Assembly (NCBI GenBank): GCA_905182305.1
Contig: CAJJBB010000005.1
Span: forward strand, 1-64,000
Direction of reading: 5' to 3'
Source: Flavobacteria bacterium MS024-2A
GTDB lineage: Bacteria; Bacteroidota; Bacteroidia; Flavobacteriales; Flavobacteriaceae
DNA: 64,000 nt
Shown: positions 27,378 to 36,672 of the stretch, piece after piece
Numbering within the stretch: the stretch's first letter is position 1
Layout: the number at the start of each line of letters is the position of its first letter
The notes under the pieces: model-generated
What the model was told of the DNA's origin: nothing
The model's database searches: none
Seen by the model: the letters and a program-made list of their open reading frames with translations, nothing else
Translations under genes and position numbers: made by a program

Positions 27378-27923
27378 ATGAAATTTATTTTAAATATTCA
27401 GTACAAAACACTATACGTATTACTTTCACTAATAATAATTTCTTGCTCGAAAGAGGATCCAGAACCGATTAACGAAGAAGAATTAATTACTACAGTTCAA
27501 CTTACCTTTAAGGCACCCGGAATAACTGATCAAATAGTTAGATGGCAGGAAGGGTCTAATAATTCAGATGCTATTTCTTTAGCTGCAAACACTCAATACG
27601 AAGTAGGAATTATTTTTCTTGATGAAAGTGATCCTAGCGATATTGAAGATATTACTGAAGAAGTGAAAGAAGAGGCAGATGAACATCAGGTTTTTTATGA
27701 ATTTTCTCAACTTAATATTGGTTTGGAACAAAGTTCATCTGACACTTTAGACAGTAATCAAAATCCAGTGTATATTAATTCGCTCTGGAATACTTCAGAA
27801 GTTGGATCAGGAACGGTTAGAGTCTATCTAATTCATGAGCCTGTAACTAAAAGTAGTTCAACTCGAGATGGATTTGCAGGAGAGACTGATGTTGCTGTTG
27901 ACTTTCTAATCACTATAGAATAG
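27378..27923 (+). CDS. Lipoprotein of a TonB-receptor-linked family
   Basis: 181 residues. Lipobox ISC near residues 21-23. A beta-rich body follows, with TTVQLTFKAPG, an acidic stretch (DIEDITEEVKEEADEHQVFYEF) and a C-terminal GTVRVYLIHEP plus AGETDVAVDFLITI. This matches a family seen repeatedly beside ZnuD-like receptors and often given misleading binding-fold names. The acidic/His region could bind metal. Starts four bases before the receptor gene in the sense that only three bases separate them, so translational linkage is likely. Confidence 0.65.
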   Translation: MKFILNIQYKTLYVLLSLIIISCSKEDPEPINEEELITTVQLTFKAPGITDQIVRWQEGSNNSDAISLAANTQYEVGIIFLDESDPSDIEDITEEVKEEADEHQVFYEFSQLNIGLEQSSSDTLDSNQNPVYINSLWNTSEVGSGTVRVYLIHEPVTKSSSTRDGFAGETDVAVDFLITIE

Positions 27924-27926
27924 TAA

Positions 27927-30338
27927 ATGCCTTTAAAGTTTTTTATTTTTCCGCTTATTTTTTTATTGTGTTTTAAATCAATTCAAGCACAAAACTGCAA
28001 TTTAAAAATAAGTGGAATTATAAAAGACCTTCATGATTCTTCACCCATTTTTGGTGCTGTAGTAAGGATTAATGGTTCAGATATACTTACTCAAACATCA
28101 GAGGACGGTTTGTATTTTTTTAACCAAATTTGTCCAGGCAAACTAATTTTTGTGGTTGAACATTCAAATTGTAATTCTGTCCAACGAGAGGTAATTTTGA
28201 GTGAGAATACAACACTTAATTTTACATTAGAGCATCATATTAATGAATTAGAGGAAATTATTATTTCAGACAATACCCTTAAATCATTAAAGGGAAGTGC
28301 TAAAGAATCTCGATTAAATTCAGATCAAATCAATAAATATAGTAGTCAAGGCCTCGCTGATGCATTAAATACTTTAGCAGGTGTATCTACTTTAAAAACA
28401 GGTAATTCAGTTGCAAAGCCCATGATTCATGGAATGTATGGTAGTCGTGTTGGTATTGTTGCTAATGGGATTCGTTTACAAGATCAAGAGTGGGGGGCAG
28501 ATCATGCACCAACGATTGATTTAAACAGTTTTGAAAACATACAATTAGTAAAAGGAGCTTCTGCCTTAAAATACGGAGGCGATACCCCTGGAGGGATTAT
28601 CGTTCTTTCTCCTTCTAAATTAATTTTAAAAGATAGCCTTTTTGGTCAAACGATTATAAATGCTTCTGAAAATGGTCGTGGAGGTTCTATTTCAACAAAA
28701 ATAATGAAAACAACTTCTGACGGTTATTATGTTTCAAGTCAGTTTTCAGGAAAGCAGTTTGGGGATTTATTAGCACCAGAATATATCCTTTCAAACACAG
28801 GTGTAAAACAAATGAATATTTCTTTGAAGCTGGGGAGGAGTAAAATTTTGAGTGGCTGGGAGGTTAATTATTCTCGCTTTCAAAATGAAATAGGTATATT
28901 GAGAGGTGCACATATTGGTAATATTCAAGACTTGTTAAGAGCCTTAAAAACAGATGTACCCTTAAGAATTGATCCCTTTACATATTTAATTAATTCGCCA
29001 AAACAAGAAGGAGTTCACCAAAATTTTCATTTCACTTATTTTAATCAAACATCAAATAAAGTGAAATGGCAATTAGATTATAATTACCAAGCAAATACTC
29101 GGAAAGAGTTTGACATTAGAAGAGGAATTCCTGCTTCGACCCCAGCGATTGATTTAAAGCTACAAACACACAATTTCTTAGTGAATTTAAAATGGAAAAC
29201 TAAATTTTCGATGGATTACGAATGGGGAGTAAACGGTATTCTTCAAGATAATTATTCTAATCCAAATACCGGGGTTAAACGACTTATCCCCGATTATCTA
29301 AGATACCAAATGGGAAGTTATTTTTTGGGAGCTTATAGCCCCTCGAATTCTTTTAGTTGGGACTGGGGAATTCGTCTAGATCAAAATACATGGGATGTAC
29401 AAAAGTTTTATAATGTTTCTGACTGGGAAGAAAGGGATTATGCTGTTCTTTTTCCTGATTTCGATGTGCAGCAGTTTGGAAATAAACTTTTAGTGAACCC
29501 CAAGTTAAATTTTCTAACACTAGCAACTCAAACTGGAATATCGATTATTCTTGGTGAACAATTTAGTGCAAGTCTCACTTATGTTTTATCGCAACGTTCT
29601 CCTAATGCATCCGAATTATTTAGTGATGGTCTTCATCATTCACTTGCTACGTTGGAGTATGGAAGTTTATCTTTAGAAAAAGAAATATCTAACAAAATTC
29701 TTTTAAATTTTTCAAAAAATAAAGGTCGTTTTAAAGGTACTCTTGAACCATACGTTTCTAAAATAAGTAATTATATTTTTATAGGTCCGACAGGAATTGA
29801 ACAAACGATTCGTGGTGCTTTTCCAGTTTGGCAATATGATACTACAAATGCTTCTTTTTGGGGAGTTGATGCAGGTGTTGATTATACTTTTTCAGAACAA
29901 TTCACTTTTGATATTAATGCTTCATATACTTACGCTCAAGACCTTATTAATAGAGAACCTTTAATTAGCATTCCCCCATTTAACAGTTCTCAAATTCTAA
30001 AGTATACTTCCCCTAAAAAAAAGTTTGATCTTGAATTAGTTAATCATTTTGTTTCTTTTCAAAATCGTTTTCCTGAAATGAATTTTACGGTAAATACTCT
30101 GCAAGATGGATTGATTATTGAAGAGTTAGTTGATATAAGTACCCCACCAAGCGCTTATCAAAGTATTGATTTTAATTTTTCACTATATTTTAATTTAATT
30201 AAGCAATCTACATCTAGCATTAGTTTTATTGTCAATAATATAACCCAAACAAAATACCGAGATTATCTCAATAGAATGCGATTCTATGCAGATGATATTG
30301 GGCGAAACTTTCAACTTCAATTTATTTTTTCATATTAA
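27927..30338 (+). CDS. TonB-dependent outer membrane receptor, ZnuD-like
   Basis: 803 residues with a signal peptide (to about 21, SIQAQN). A CarboxypepD_reg-like domain (residues ~25-105) precedes the plug domain. The plug has GSRVGIVANGIRLQDQEWGADHAP, the pattern typical of zinc-type ZnuD receptors, followed by VKGASALKYGGDTPGG. A C-terminal beta-barrel ends in an aromatic residue (FIFSY). It should import a small metal or metal-chelate using TonB energy. It is the third gene of a tight set with the His-rich protein and the lipoprotein. Confidence 0.82.
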   Translation: MPLKFFIFPLIFLLCFKSIQAQNCNLKISGIIKDLHDSSPIFGAVVRINGSDILTQTSEDGLYFFNQICPGKLIFVVEHSNCNSVQREVILSENTTLNFTLEHHINELEEIIISDNTLKSLKGSAKESRLNSDQINKYSSQGLADALNTLAGVSTLKTGNSVAKPMIHGMYGSRVGIVANGIRLQDQEWGADHAPTIDLNSFENIQLVKGASALKYGGDTPGGIIVLSPSKLILKDSLFGQTIINASENGRGGSISTKIMKTTSDGYYVSSQFSGKQFGDLLAPEYILSNTGVKQMNISLKLGRSKILSGWEVNYSRFQNEIGILRGAHIGNIQDLLRALKTDVPLRIDPFTYLINSPKQEGVHQNFHFTYFNQTSNKVKWQLDYNYQANTRKEFDIRRGIPASTPAIDLKLQTHNFLVNLKWKTKFSMDYEWGVNGILQDNYSNPNTGVKRLIPDYLRYQMGSYFLGAYSPSNSFSWDWGIRLDQNTWDVQKFYNVSDWEERDYAVLFPDFDVQQFGNKLLVNPKLNFLTLATQTGISIILGEQFSASLTYVLSQRSPNASELFSDGLHHSLATLEYGSLSLEKEISNKILLNFSKNKGRFKGTLEPYVSKISNYIFIGPTGIEQTIRGAFPVWQYDTTNASFWGVDAGVDYTFSEQFTFDINASYTYAQDLINREPLISIPPFNSSQILKYTSPKKKFDLELVNHFVSFQNRFPEMNFTVNTLQDGLIIEELVDISTPPSAYQSIDFNFSLYFNLIKQSTSSISFIVNNITQTKYRDYLNRMRFYADDIGRNFQLQFIFSY

Positions 30339-30346
30339 TCCATTTA

Positions 30347-30377
30347 AATGTAGCGTTAAATCGCATTATTTTTTTTT
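30347..30377 (+). terminator. Possible rho-independent terminator after ZnuD-like receptor
   Basis: A short imperfect hairpin (aatg..gcg / cgc.att around ttaaat) is followed directly by a run of nine T. It lies about 10 bases after the receptor gene. The stem is weak. Confidence 0.4.
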
Positions 30378-30473
30378 GTGGATTATTTATGATTGCGGAA
30401 GTTTATTTAACTTTTAGAAAGAAGTTTTTATTAAAACTATTGATGGTTAATCTTTTATGTAACTTAGTTTACT

Positions 30474-31025
30474 ATGCGTTATAATCATTTTTTTCCTTTA
30501 GTCTTATCATTTTTAGTAATGACACCAATTATAGCTCAAGATATTGAGGGTTTCTATGATGATCCATCACCAGAAACACAATATGCTTTTGTACAGGAAT
30601 TACTTTATGCCGGGGGATATGTGCCTGAAAAAATTTCTATTTATCAAACCCTTCCAAATCATGCACATGTTTATAGAGTAAAGCTAGATTCTGTTACAGG
30701 AGGATTTATGTTTGTTAGATGGAATAAAAAGGAAAAAGAACATTACTTGGATAATAAAATGATTGATCCAGGTTTGTATTATAATCTAAAAGCTGCCAGA
30801 GAAATAATGCGCAAACAAACTAATCAAGCAAATTTTACGATTGATGACATGTCAATTCAAGCAATTGATCAAGATAAGATGACAGAATCAGATTTGTTAG
30901 AGCTTCGTGAAGATTATGATTTGAAGCAGGGAGAAATTAAAAAGATTGAATATGAAAAGAAAAAAAAATCCCTTCAAAAAGCTCAACGAAAAGTTGAGCG
31001 TAAATCCAAAGTAAAAAAAAATTAA
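30474..31025 (+). CDS. Secreted protein of unknown function with basic coiled-coil tail
   Basis: 183 residues with a signal peptide (to about 21, PIIAQD). The middle part (VPEKISIYQTLPNHAHVYRVKL) matches no family I can name. The C-terminal third, from about 130, is highly charged and predicted helical, ending in a Lys/Arg-rich run. The stop overlaps the end of the convergent Rieske gene by four bases. Confidence 0.6.
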   Translation: MRYNHFFPLVLSFLVMTPIIAQDIEGFYDDPSPETQYAFVQELLYAGGYVPEKISIYQTLPNHAHVYRVKLDSVTGGFMFVRWNKKEKEHYLDNKMIDPGLYYNLKAAREIMRKQTNQANFTIDDMSIQAIDQDKMTESDLLELREDYDLKQGEIKKIEYEKKKKSLQKAQRKVERKSKVKKN

Positions 31026-31453
31026 AAGGTTACAGTTAGGGTAGTATCTTCTAGTGTGGCTGTATAACATTTTAATGAACCACTACATTCTGTTGAATAT
31101 GAATTGTTATGATAGCCACATTCAAACTTTGCTCCATTTAATGACCAGCGGTCTCTATTTCCTTGATGCGGACAACTGTTATCAAAAGCACGAACTTCTG
31201 CTTCACTAATTCTAATTAAAAGAAGATTTTTAGCTGTATAATTAATCCACCCCCCTATGCTTAATAAATCAGCAAAAAGTCCATCCGCAATATTAATAAC
31301 TAAAGGTTCTGTTGGAGTTTCGTTAGTAGAACTTCCAATTATGGGATTATTAGGTGTTTCTTCTGAAGAGCAAGCTTCTAAAACGGGAATACTAAGTGCA
31401 GCAAGAACTAATGGTTTACAGGCTGTTTTTAAAAATGATCTTCTGTTTTTCAT
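31022..31453 (-). CDS. Rieske [2Fe-2S] lipoprotein with Tat-type signal
   Basis: 143 residues. The N-terminus has KNRRSFLKTA, a twin-arginine motif, and then LEAC, a lipobox at about residue 28. The Rieske cluster ligands are in NSCPHQGNRDRW and FECGYHNNSYS (C-x-H ... C-x-x-H), so a [2Fe-2S] cluster is likely. The closing SLKCYTATLEDTTLTVTF is typical of stand-alone Rieske proteins. Electron partner unknown. Divergent from the TonB receptor at 31532. Confidence 0.85.
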   Translation of the reverse strand: MKNRRSFLKTACKPLVLAALSIPVLEACSSEETPNNPIIGSSTNETPTEPLVINIADGLFADLLSIGGWINYTAKNLLLIRISEAEVRAFDNSCPHQGNRDRWSLNGAKFECGYHNNSYSTECSGSLKCYTATLEDTTLTVTF

Positions 31454-31531
31454 GAAGCTAATTTAAAATGTTTAATTAAATTTGAGGAAAAATAAACAAA
31501 TTATTTATCATTAAATTTATCACACCATTTT

Positions 31532-33892
31532 ATGAAATTTTTTTTCCCCTATCTTCTCTTTTTGTCTACCTCTCTGTTAATTGCACAAAATTATGGAAGC
31601 TTAAATGGACGTATAATAGATGTTCAAACCCAACAACCTCTGGTGGGTGCAACTATTCTCTTGGAAGGTACTTCATATGGTGTTGTAACTGATGAGACAG
31701 GTTATTTTGTGATAGATGAAATTCCATCAAATTCATATAATGTTTTTGCTAGCTATTTAGGTTTTGAAACTCAGATACTCTCTAATGTAATTGTAAAATC
31801 AGTAGGTAATATACCGTTGTTATTTGAATTAGAAACAGCATCAGAAAGTCTGGATGAGGTTGTCATTGTGAGAAGTCCTTTTCGAACCTCGCGTGATACT
31901 CCTTTATCTACTCAAACTTTTTCTGCTGTTGAAATAGAAACCTATCCTGGAGGAAACAATGATATTACTAAGGTTGTGCAGAGCATGCCCGGAATTTCCC
32001 CTTCTATTGGTGGCTTTAGAAATGACATTATTATCCGTGGAGGAGCACCAAATGAAACTGTCTATTACTTGGATGGAATTGAAATCCCAAATATTAATCA
32101 CTTTAGTACACAAGGAAGTGCTGGAGGTCCAGTTGGAATGATTAACGTCTCTTTTGTGCGCGATGTTACTCTATCAAGTTCTTCTTTTGGAGCTGAATAT
32201 GATAATCCATTATCTGGTGTTTTGGCATTTGAACAAAGGGAAGGAAATCCAAATGAGTTTGGAGGTAATTTTCGTTTTGGTGCCAGTGAAGCTGCTCTTA
32301 CTCTGGAAGGGCCTTTATTTCGAAAAGATAAAGATATTCCTGCAAAGACTACTTTTTTATTTTCTTTAAGAAGGAGCTACCTTCAATTCCTATTTGAGTT
32401 AATAGGGCTTCCTATTCGTCCAGATTATTGGGATTATCAATGGAAAATTAAACATGAAATAGATTCCTATAATACCTTGACATTTATTGGAATAGGTGCT
32501 ATTGATGACTTTTCTGTAAAGGCTCCAGATGCTTTTGATGACGAGCAACAGGCTACTTTAGATCAAGTACCAATTATTGACCAACGAAGTACTACTGTCG
32601 GACTTTCATGGAAGCGAAATTACAAAAATGGGAAAGGATTTATGACGACAGCTTTAAGCACTAACCGTCTTGAAAATATTTTTTCTAGATATGAAGACAA
32701 TACCACTAAAACAGGAACTATTTTTCAAAATGATTCTTATGAGTGGGAAACTAAATTAAGGTATCAAACAACCCATTTTGTAGATCAATGGAAATGGGCC
32801 ACAGGATTTAATCTTCAAAAGTCTAGTTATAAAAATAATACAGTTTTTAATTACTACGATATTTCTTATAATACGACTCTAAATTTTGCAAAATATGGTT
32901 TTTTCGTAAAGGGTTCACGTAAATTATTTAATGACAGAATGAATCTTTCGTTGGGCCTTAGAACCGACGCCGATAGTTTTTCACAAGGTTCGAATTTATT
33001 AGATAATGTATCACCTAGAGCTGCTATTTCCTATTCTCTATCTGGAAATCAACAATGGAAATTAAATGCTTCTGTTGGGCGTTATTTTAAAATGCCTACC
33101 TATACTATGCTAGGTTTTCAAGATTCACGTTCCTTTTTTGTAAATAAAGATGCTTCTTATGTTCGAAGTGACCATTATGTCGCAGGCTTGGAGTATAATT
33201 TAACGCCAATTTCAAGAGTTACAGTTGAAGGATTTTTAAAGAATTACGCTAATTATCCAATTTCAGTAATTGATGGGGTATCTCTTGCAAATAAAGGAGG
33301 AGGTTTTGAAGTTTTAGGGAATGAAGAAATTTTATCTGAGGGAACTGGACAAAGCAAAGGGGTGGAATTATTATTTCAACAAAAGTTATCAAATAACTTT
33401 TATGGTGTGTTTGCCTACACTTATTTTTTTAGTGAGTTTACTGGAATTGATAAGGTTACTAGGCCATCAATTTGGGACAGTCGCCACTTAATTTCTTTTT
33501 CTGGAGGTTATAAGTTAAAACGTAGTTGGGAAGTTAGTGCGCGCTGGAGGTATGCTGGAAAAAACCCATATGTTCCGACCAATTTAGAAGCTAGTATCGA
33601 ATCATATCCTGAAATTATCTTAGATTATGATCGTTTGGGCGAAGTAACCTTAAATTCGTTTAGTCAAGCAGATATTCGTTTCGATAAAAAATGGAATTTT
33701 AAAGATTTATCCTTTAACCTTTATTTTGAGGTACAAAACTTTTTAGCTCAACCCAATCCTAGTCCAGAAGAATATGGACTTAATAGAGATTTAAATGGAG
33801 GAATTATTCTCCCAAGAAGTTTGGTACCCGTTTCAACAAATGAAGGAAATAATACTCCACTGCCTTCATTCGGTTTTGTTCTTTATTTTTAA
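31532..33892 (+). CDS. TonB-dependent outer membrane receptor
   Basis: 786 residues with a signal peptide (to ~18, LIAQN). CarboxypepD_reg domain at about 20-105 (GRIIDVQTQQPLVGATI). Then a TonB box/plug with SLDEVVIV, VVQSMPGISPSIGGFRNDIIIRGG and YYLDGIEIPNINHF, then a 22-strand type barrel ending FGFVLYF. Substrate unknown; neighbours give no clear hint except the divergent Rieske lipoprotein. Seven bases separate it from the convergent rimM end. Confidence 0.88.
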   Translation: MKFFFPYLLFLSTSLLIAQNYGSLNGRIIDVQTQQPLVGATILLEGTSYGVVTDETGYFVIDEIPSNSYNVFASYLGFETQILSNVIVKSVGNIPLLFELETASESLDEVVIVRSPFRTSRDTPLSTQTFSAVEIETYPGGNNDITKVVQSMPGISPSIGGFRNDIIIRGGAPNETVYYLDGIEIPNINHFSTQGSAGGPVGMINVSFVRDVTLSSSSFGAEYDNPLSGVLAFEQREGNPNEFGGNFRFGASEAALTLEGPLFRKDKDIPAKTTFLFSLRRSYLQFLFELIGLPIRPDYWDYQWKIKHEIDSYNTLTFIGIGAIDDFSVKAPDAFDDEQQATLDQVPIIDQRSTTVGLSWKRNYKNGKGFMTTALSTNRLENIFSRYEDNTTKTGTIFQNDSYEWETKLRYQTTHFVDQWKWATGFNLQKSSYKNNTVFNYYDISYNTTLNFAKYGFFVKGSRKLFNDRMNLSLGLRTDADSFSQGSNLLDNVSPRAAISYSLSGNQQWKLNASVGRYFKMPTYTMLGFQDSRSFFVNKDASYVRSDHYVAGLEYNLTPISRVTVEGFLKNYANYPISVIDGVSLANKGGGFEVLGNEEILSEGTGQSKGVELLFQQKLSNNFYGVFAYTYFFSEFTGIDKVTRPSIWDSRHLISFSGGYKLKRSWEVSARWRYAGKNPYVPTNLEASIESYPEIILDYDRLGEVTLNSFSQADIRFDKKWNFKDLSFNLYFEVQNFLAQPNPSPEEYGLNRDLNGGIILPRSLVPVSTNEGNNTPLPSFGFVLYF

Positions 33893-33899
33893 GAATAAG

Positions 33900-34415
33900 C
33901 TAGAGGTCTATCAGTCCTTCGGGTAAAGTAACGGTTATGGTTTTGTTAATGCGATCAACTTTTACTATAAAGTCGTCGTGTATAGGGATAAAGGCGGTTC
34001 CTTGCTTTCTTTTTATTTCAAATAAAGCTTGAGATCCTTTATCGTGAATAGTGAATATACTTCCTAGAATTTCATCATTTTCAATGATTGAAAAACCAAT
34101 GACTTCATGATAGTAAAACTTATTCCCTTCTAAAGGCGGTAGAAGTGTTAATGGAAGATATAATTCTTTTTTAAGTAGCATGTCTGCAACTGACTCTTCT
34201 TTTACTTCTTCAAAATCTATTCGCAATAAAGACGATTTATGAAGTTGACATTTTGTAATAAAAAAAGGAACCAATCCTGTGGGTAAATCCACAAAAATCG
34301 ATTCCAATGTAAGGTAGTTTTCTGGGTTGTCACTGTCAATTTTGACAAGTAGCTCCCCTTTAAAACTGTATTTTCCAACGATAGTACCTAAATAAAAACA
34401 ATCTTTTATATTCAT
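33900..34415 (-). CDS. rimM: 16S rRNA processing protein RimM
   Basis: 171 residues. The N-terminal RimM domain starts with FYLGTIVGKYSFKGELLVKI. The PRC-barrel half includes YYHEVIGFSIIENDEILGSI and ends AFIPIHDDFIVKVDRINKTITVTLPEGLIDL, the family C-terminus. Helps 30S assembly by binding S19. Downstream of rpsP by 21 bases, the common rpsP-rimM order, here without trmD and rplS. Confidence 0.95.
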   Translation of the reverse strand: MNIKDCFYLGTIVGKYSFKGELLVKIDSDNPENYLTLESIFVDLPTGLVPFFITKCQLHKSSLLRIDFEEVKEESVADMLLKKELYLPLTLLPPLEGNKFYYHEVIGFSIIENDEILGSIFTIHDKGSQALFEIKRKQGTAFIPIHDDFIVKVDRINKTITVTLPEGLIDL

Positions 34416-34436
34416 CGTTGAAAAGGAAAAATATTA

Positions 34437-35102
34437 TTATTTTTTTCCTTCTTTAGGTTCTTCCTTTGAAGCTTCAGGAGCAGCTTTTACCGCTTCAACA
34501 GGAGCAGCTTCTTCAGCCGCTGCCGCTTCAACAGGAGCAGTTTCTTCAGCTTTTACCGCTTCAACAGGAGCAGTTTCTTCAGCCGCTGCCGCTTCAACAG
34601 GAGCAGCTTCTTCAGCCGCTGCTGCTTCTTCAGCAATAGCTGCATCTGCTTCTGCAGCCGCTGCATCTGCTAATCTTTTATCGCTTACTGCTTTTTCTGT
34701 AGCTAAACGTTTTGCTTTAGCGTCTGCCTCCTCTTTTGTTAATCCTTCTTTTTTTGCTTGAATTTTAGCATCTTTTTCTTCTAACCATGCTGCTAATTTT
34801 TTATCAGCTTCTTCTTGTGTTAGAGCTCCTTTTCGAACTCCTCCATTAAGGTGGTGTCTCAACATAATACCTTTGTAGGACATAAGAGTACGAGCAGTAT
34901 CTGTTGGTTGCGCTCCTTTTTCTAACCAATTGACAGCATTGTCTTCATTGATGTCAACGGTAGCTGGATTTGTATTTGGATTGTACGTCCCTAACTTTTC
35001 AAGATAGCGACCGTCTCTTTTTGCACGGGCATCTGCGGCAACAACCCAATAAAAAGGTTTTCCTTTTTTTCCGTGTCTTTGAAGTCTTATTTTTACTGGC
35101 AT
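34437..35102 (-). CDS. rpsP: 30S ribosomal protein S16 with long Ala/Glu-rich C-terminal extension
   Basis: 221 residues, far longer than the ~80-90 of a basic S16. Residues 1-~85 are S16 (MPVKIRLQRHGKKGKPFYWV, RDGRYLEKLGTYNP). The rest is a charged helix (~90-150), then an Ala/Glu/Pro/Val tail with four units of about 11 residues (EEtAPVEAaaA) and a Lys-rich end. Long S16 tails are known in Bacteroidota. The tail repeats are also DNA repeats (33 bp) and could vary in number. A hairpin lies in its leader. Confidence 0.95.
   Translation of the reverse strand: MPVKIRLQRHGKKGKPFYWVVAADARAKRDGRYLEKLGTYNPNTNPATVDINEDNAVNWLEKGAQPTDTARTLMSYKGIMLRHHLNGGVRKGALTQEEADKKLAAWLEEKDAKIQAKKEGLTKEEADAKAKRLATEKAVSDKRLADAAAAEADAAIAEEAAAAEEAAPVEAAAAEETAPVEAVKAEETAPVEAAAAEEAAPVEAVKAAPEASKEEPKEGKK
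34488..34625 (-). repeat. 33-bp tandem coding repeats in the rpsP tail
   Basis: Four units encoding EExAPVEAxxA, with nearly identical nucleotides (gcttcaacaggagcag is found in all on the plus strand). The central units alternate AAA and VKA versions. Confidence 0.7.
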
Positions 35103-35117
35103 AACATATTAATTTAC

Positions 35118-35134
35118 GAGGATTCCCGATCCTC
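35118..35134 (-). promoter_or_regulatory. Hairpin in the rpsP 5' leader
   Basis: Perfect 6-bp stem (gaggat / atcctc) with a 5-base loop, within the short leader between the -7 element at 35155-35162 and the rpsP ATG. No T-run follows, so it is not a terminator. Could be an autoregulatory S16 site or a structural leader; this is inference. Confidence 0.4.
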
Positions 35135-35154
35135 TGATTATTAATTCCGGGGTG

Positions 35155-35162
35155 CAAATATA
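35155..35162 (-). promoter_or_regulatory. TAnnTTTG promoter element for rpsP-rimM
   Basis: On the minus strand this reads TATATTTG, an exact -7 match, 53 bases upstream of the rpsP start. The nearest TTG is about 26 bases further up, longer than usual. Confidence 0.5.
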
Positions 35163-35256
35163 CTTTATTTTATGTTTTTTAAAACATCCAAAACAAATAT
35201 TTCTTTCTTTTAAGACTTGATTTCTGTGTAAAGTCAATTTGGGAGCGATTTTAAAC

Positions 35257-35287
35257 TTGGTGAAGGGAATAAAAAAGTGTATTTTTG
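35257..35287 (+). promoter_or_regulatory. Promoter for tig-clpP-clpX
   Basis: TTG at 35257-35259, 20 bases of spacer, then TATTTTTG at 35280-35287: a good match to the Bacteroidota TTG-N19-TAnnTTTG promoter. The tig ATG is at 35309, so the leader is short. Confidence 0.65.
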
Positions 35288-35308
35288 CGCCCTAAAATTT
35301 ATTTTAAA

Positions 35309-36640
35309 ATGAACATCAGCAGAACTGATATAGACGACTTAAATATAACCGTGACGATTTCATTAGAACGTAAAGATTTTGAAGAAAAAGTAACTGCGGT
35401 TTTAGTTGATTACAGAAAAACCGCAAATATTCCTGGCTTTAGAAAAGGTCATGTTCCTATGGGGATGATTAAAAAACAATATGAACAATCTGTTACAGCT
35501 GATGAAGTTAACAAGATACTTCGTGAACAATTAGATGGTTACTTAAAACAAGAAAAGTTAAACCTTCTTGGTAATCCTCTTCCCAAAGCTACTGAACAAT
35601 CTCTTGATTGGAGTTCAGATTTATTTGATTTTGATTTTGAATTAGGACTTGCCCCTAATTTTGATGTTAAATTAGAAGTTCTCAAAAAAGTTGTTAGTTA
35701 TGAAATTGAGCCAGATGCTAAAATGTTAACGGAACAATTAGATTATGTTCGAAAGCAATACGGCAAACTAGTTTCTCAAAAACATCCTGCAAAAGGGTAT
35801 GAGATTAATGCTCAGTTTAGAAATGATGCCGCAGAACTAGAAAATCTAATTTCCTTTACTTTTGAGGACTTGAAAGCAAAAAAATCTATTAGTGCTTTAA
35901 AGACAGCTTCAACAGGAACCATACTTACTCTTCCTGCCAAAGATTTTTTTAAAGATAATGATACGGCAAAAAGATTGTTGTCTATTGATGATGTAAAGCT
36001 AGAATTACTTGAAGGTGAACAAATTATTATAGAAATTAAAGAAGTTAATGAGCGAATTCCTGCAGAATTAAATAAAGATCTATTTGATAAATTATATACA
36101 CCAGGAACAGTAACCTCTGAAAAAGAGCTTAATGAAAAAATTAAAGAAGGACTTCAGAAGCAATTTGAGCCTCAGGCAGACCAGAAATTATTAAATGATA
36201 TTACGGAGTATTTAGTTGAAAAGACGAAATTTAAACTGCCTTCAGACTTTCTAAAAAGATGGATGCAAACTTCAGGTAAAGAACCTTTGAGTCCTGAAGC
36301 AGCTATCGAAGAATTTAATAAATCAGAAAAAGGGATACGATATCAATTAATTGAAGGAAAAATTATCGAACAACATAAACTCGACATGACTTTTGATGAG
36401 TTAAAGGAGTTTGCAGCATCATTGGTTAAAAATCAAATGATGCAATATGGACAGCAACCTGATCCTGAACAAATTGATGGAATTGTTTCCAACATCCTTA
36501 AAAATCAAGATGAAACCCGAAAAATTTCAGAACAGTTAATGAGTAACAAAATGCTTACATTCTTCAAGGAAAATGCTCCTTTAAAACATAAAAAAATTGG
36601 CTATGATTCCTTTGTGAAAGAAGCATATGGAAAAGCTTAA
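35309..36640 (+). CDS. tig: Trigger factor
   Basis: 443 residues from the ATG at 35309; an upstream in-frame start at 35285 would overlap the promoter. Ribosome-binding signature GFRKGHVPMGMIKKQY is at about residues 38-53. The central region lacks a clear FKBP-type prolyl isomerase signature and is shortened, as in other Bacteroidota trigger factors. The long helical C-terminal arms follow. It chaperones nascent chains at the ribosome exit. clpP and clpX follow on the same strand, the classical arrangement. Confidence 0.93.
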   Translation: MNISRTDIDDLNITVTISLERKDFEEKVTAVLVDYRKTANIPGFRKGHVPMGMIKKQYEQSVTADEVNKILREQLDGYLKQEKLNLLGNPLPKATEQSLDWSSDLFDFDFELGLAPNFDVKLEVLKKVVSYEIEPDAKMLTEQLDYVRKQYGKLVSQKHPAKGYEINAQFRNDAAELENLISFTFEDLKAKKSISALKTASTGTILTLPAKDFFKDNDTAKRLLSIDDVKLELLEGEQIIIEIKEVNERIPAELNKDLFDKLYTPGTVTSEKELNEKIKEGLQKQFEPQADQKLLNDITEYLVEKTKFKLPSDFLKRWMQTSGKEPLSPEAAIEEFNKSEKGIRYQLIEGKIIEQHKLDMTFDELKEFAASLVKNQMMQYGQQPDPEQIDGIVSNILKNQDETRKISEQLMSNKMLTFFKENAPLKHKKIGYDSFVKEAYGKA

Positions 36641-36672
36641 TATTTTCATTATTTTTAATAAAAATAAAAAAC

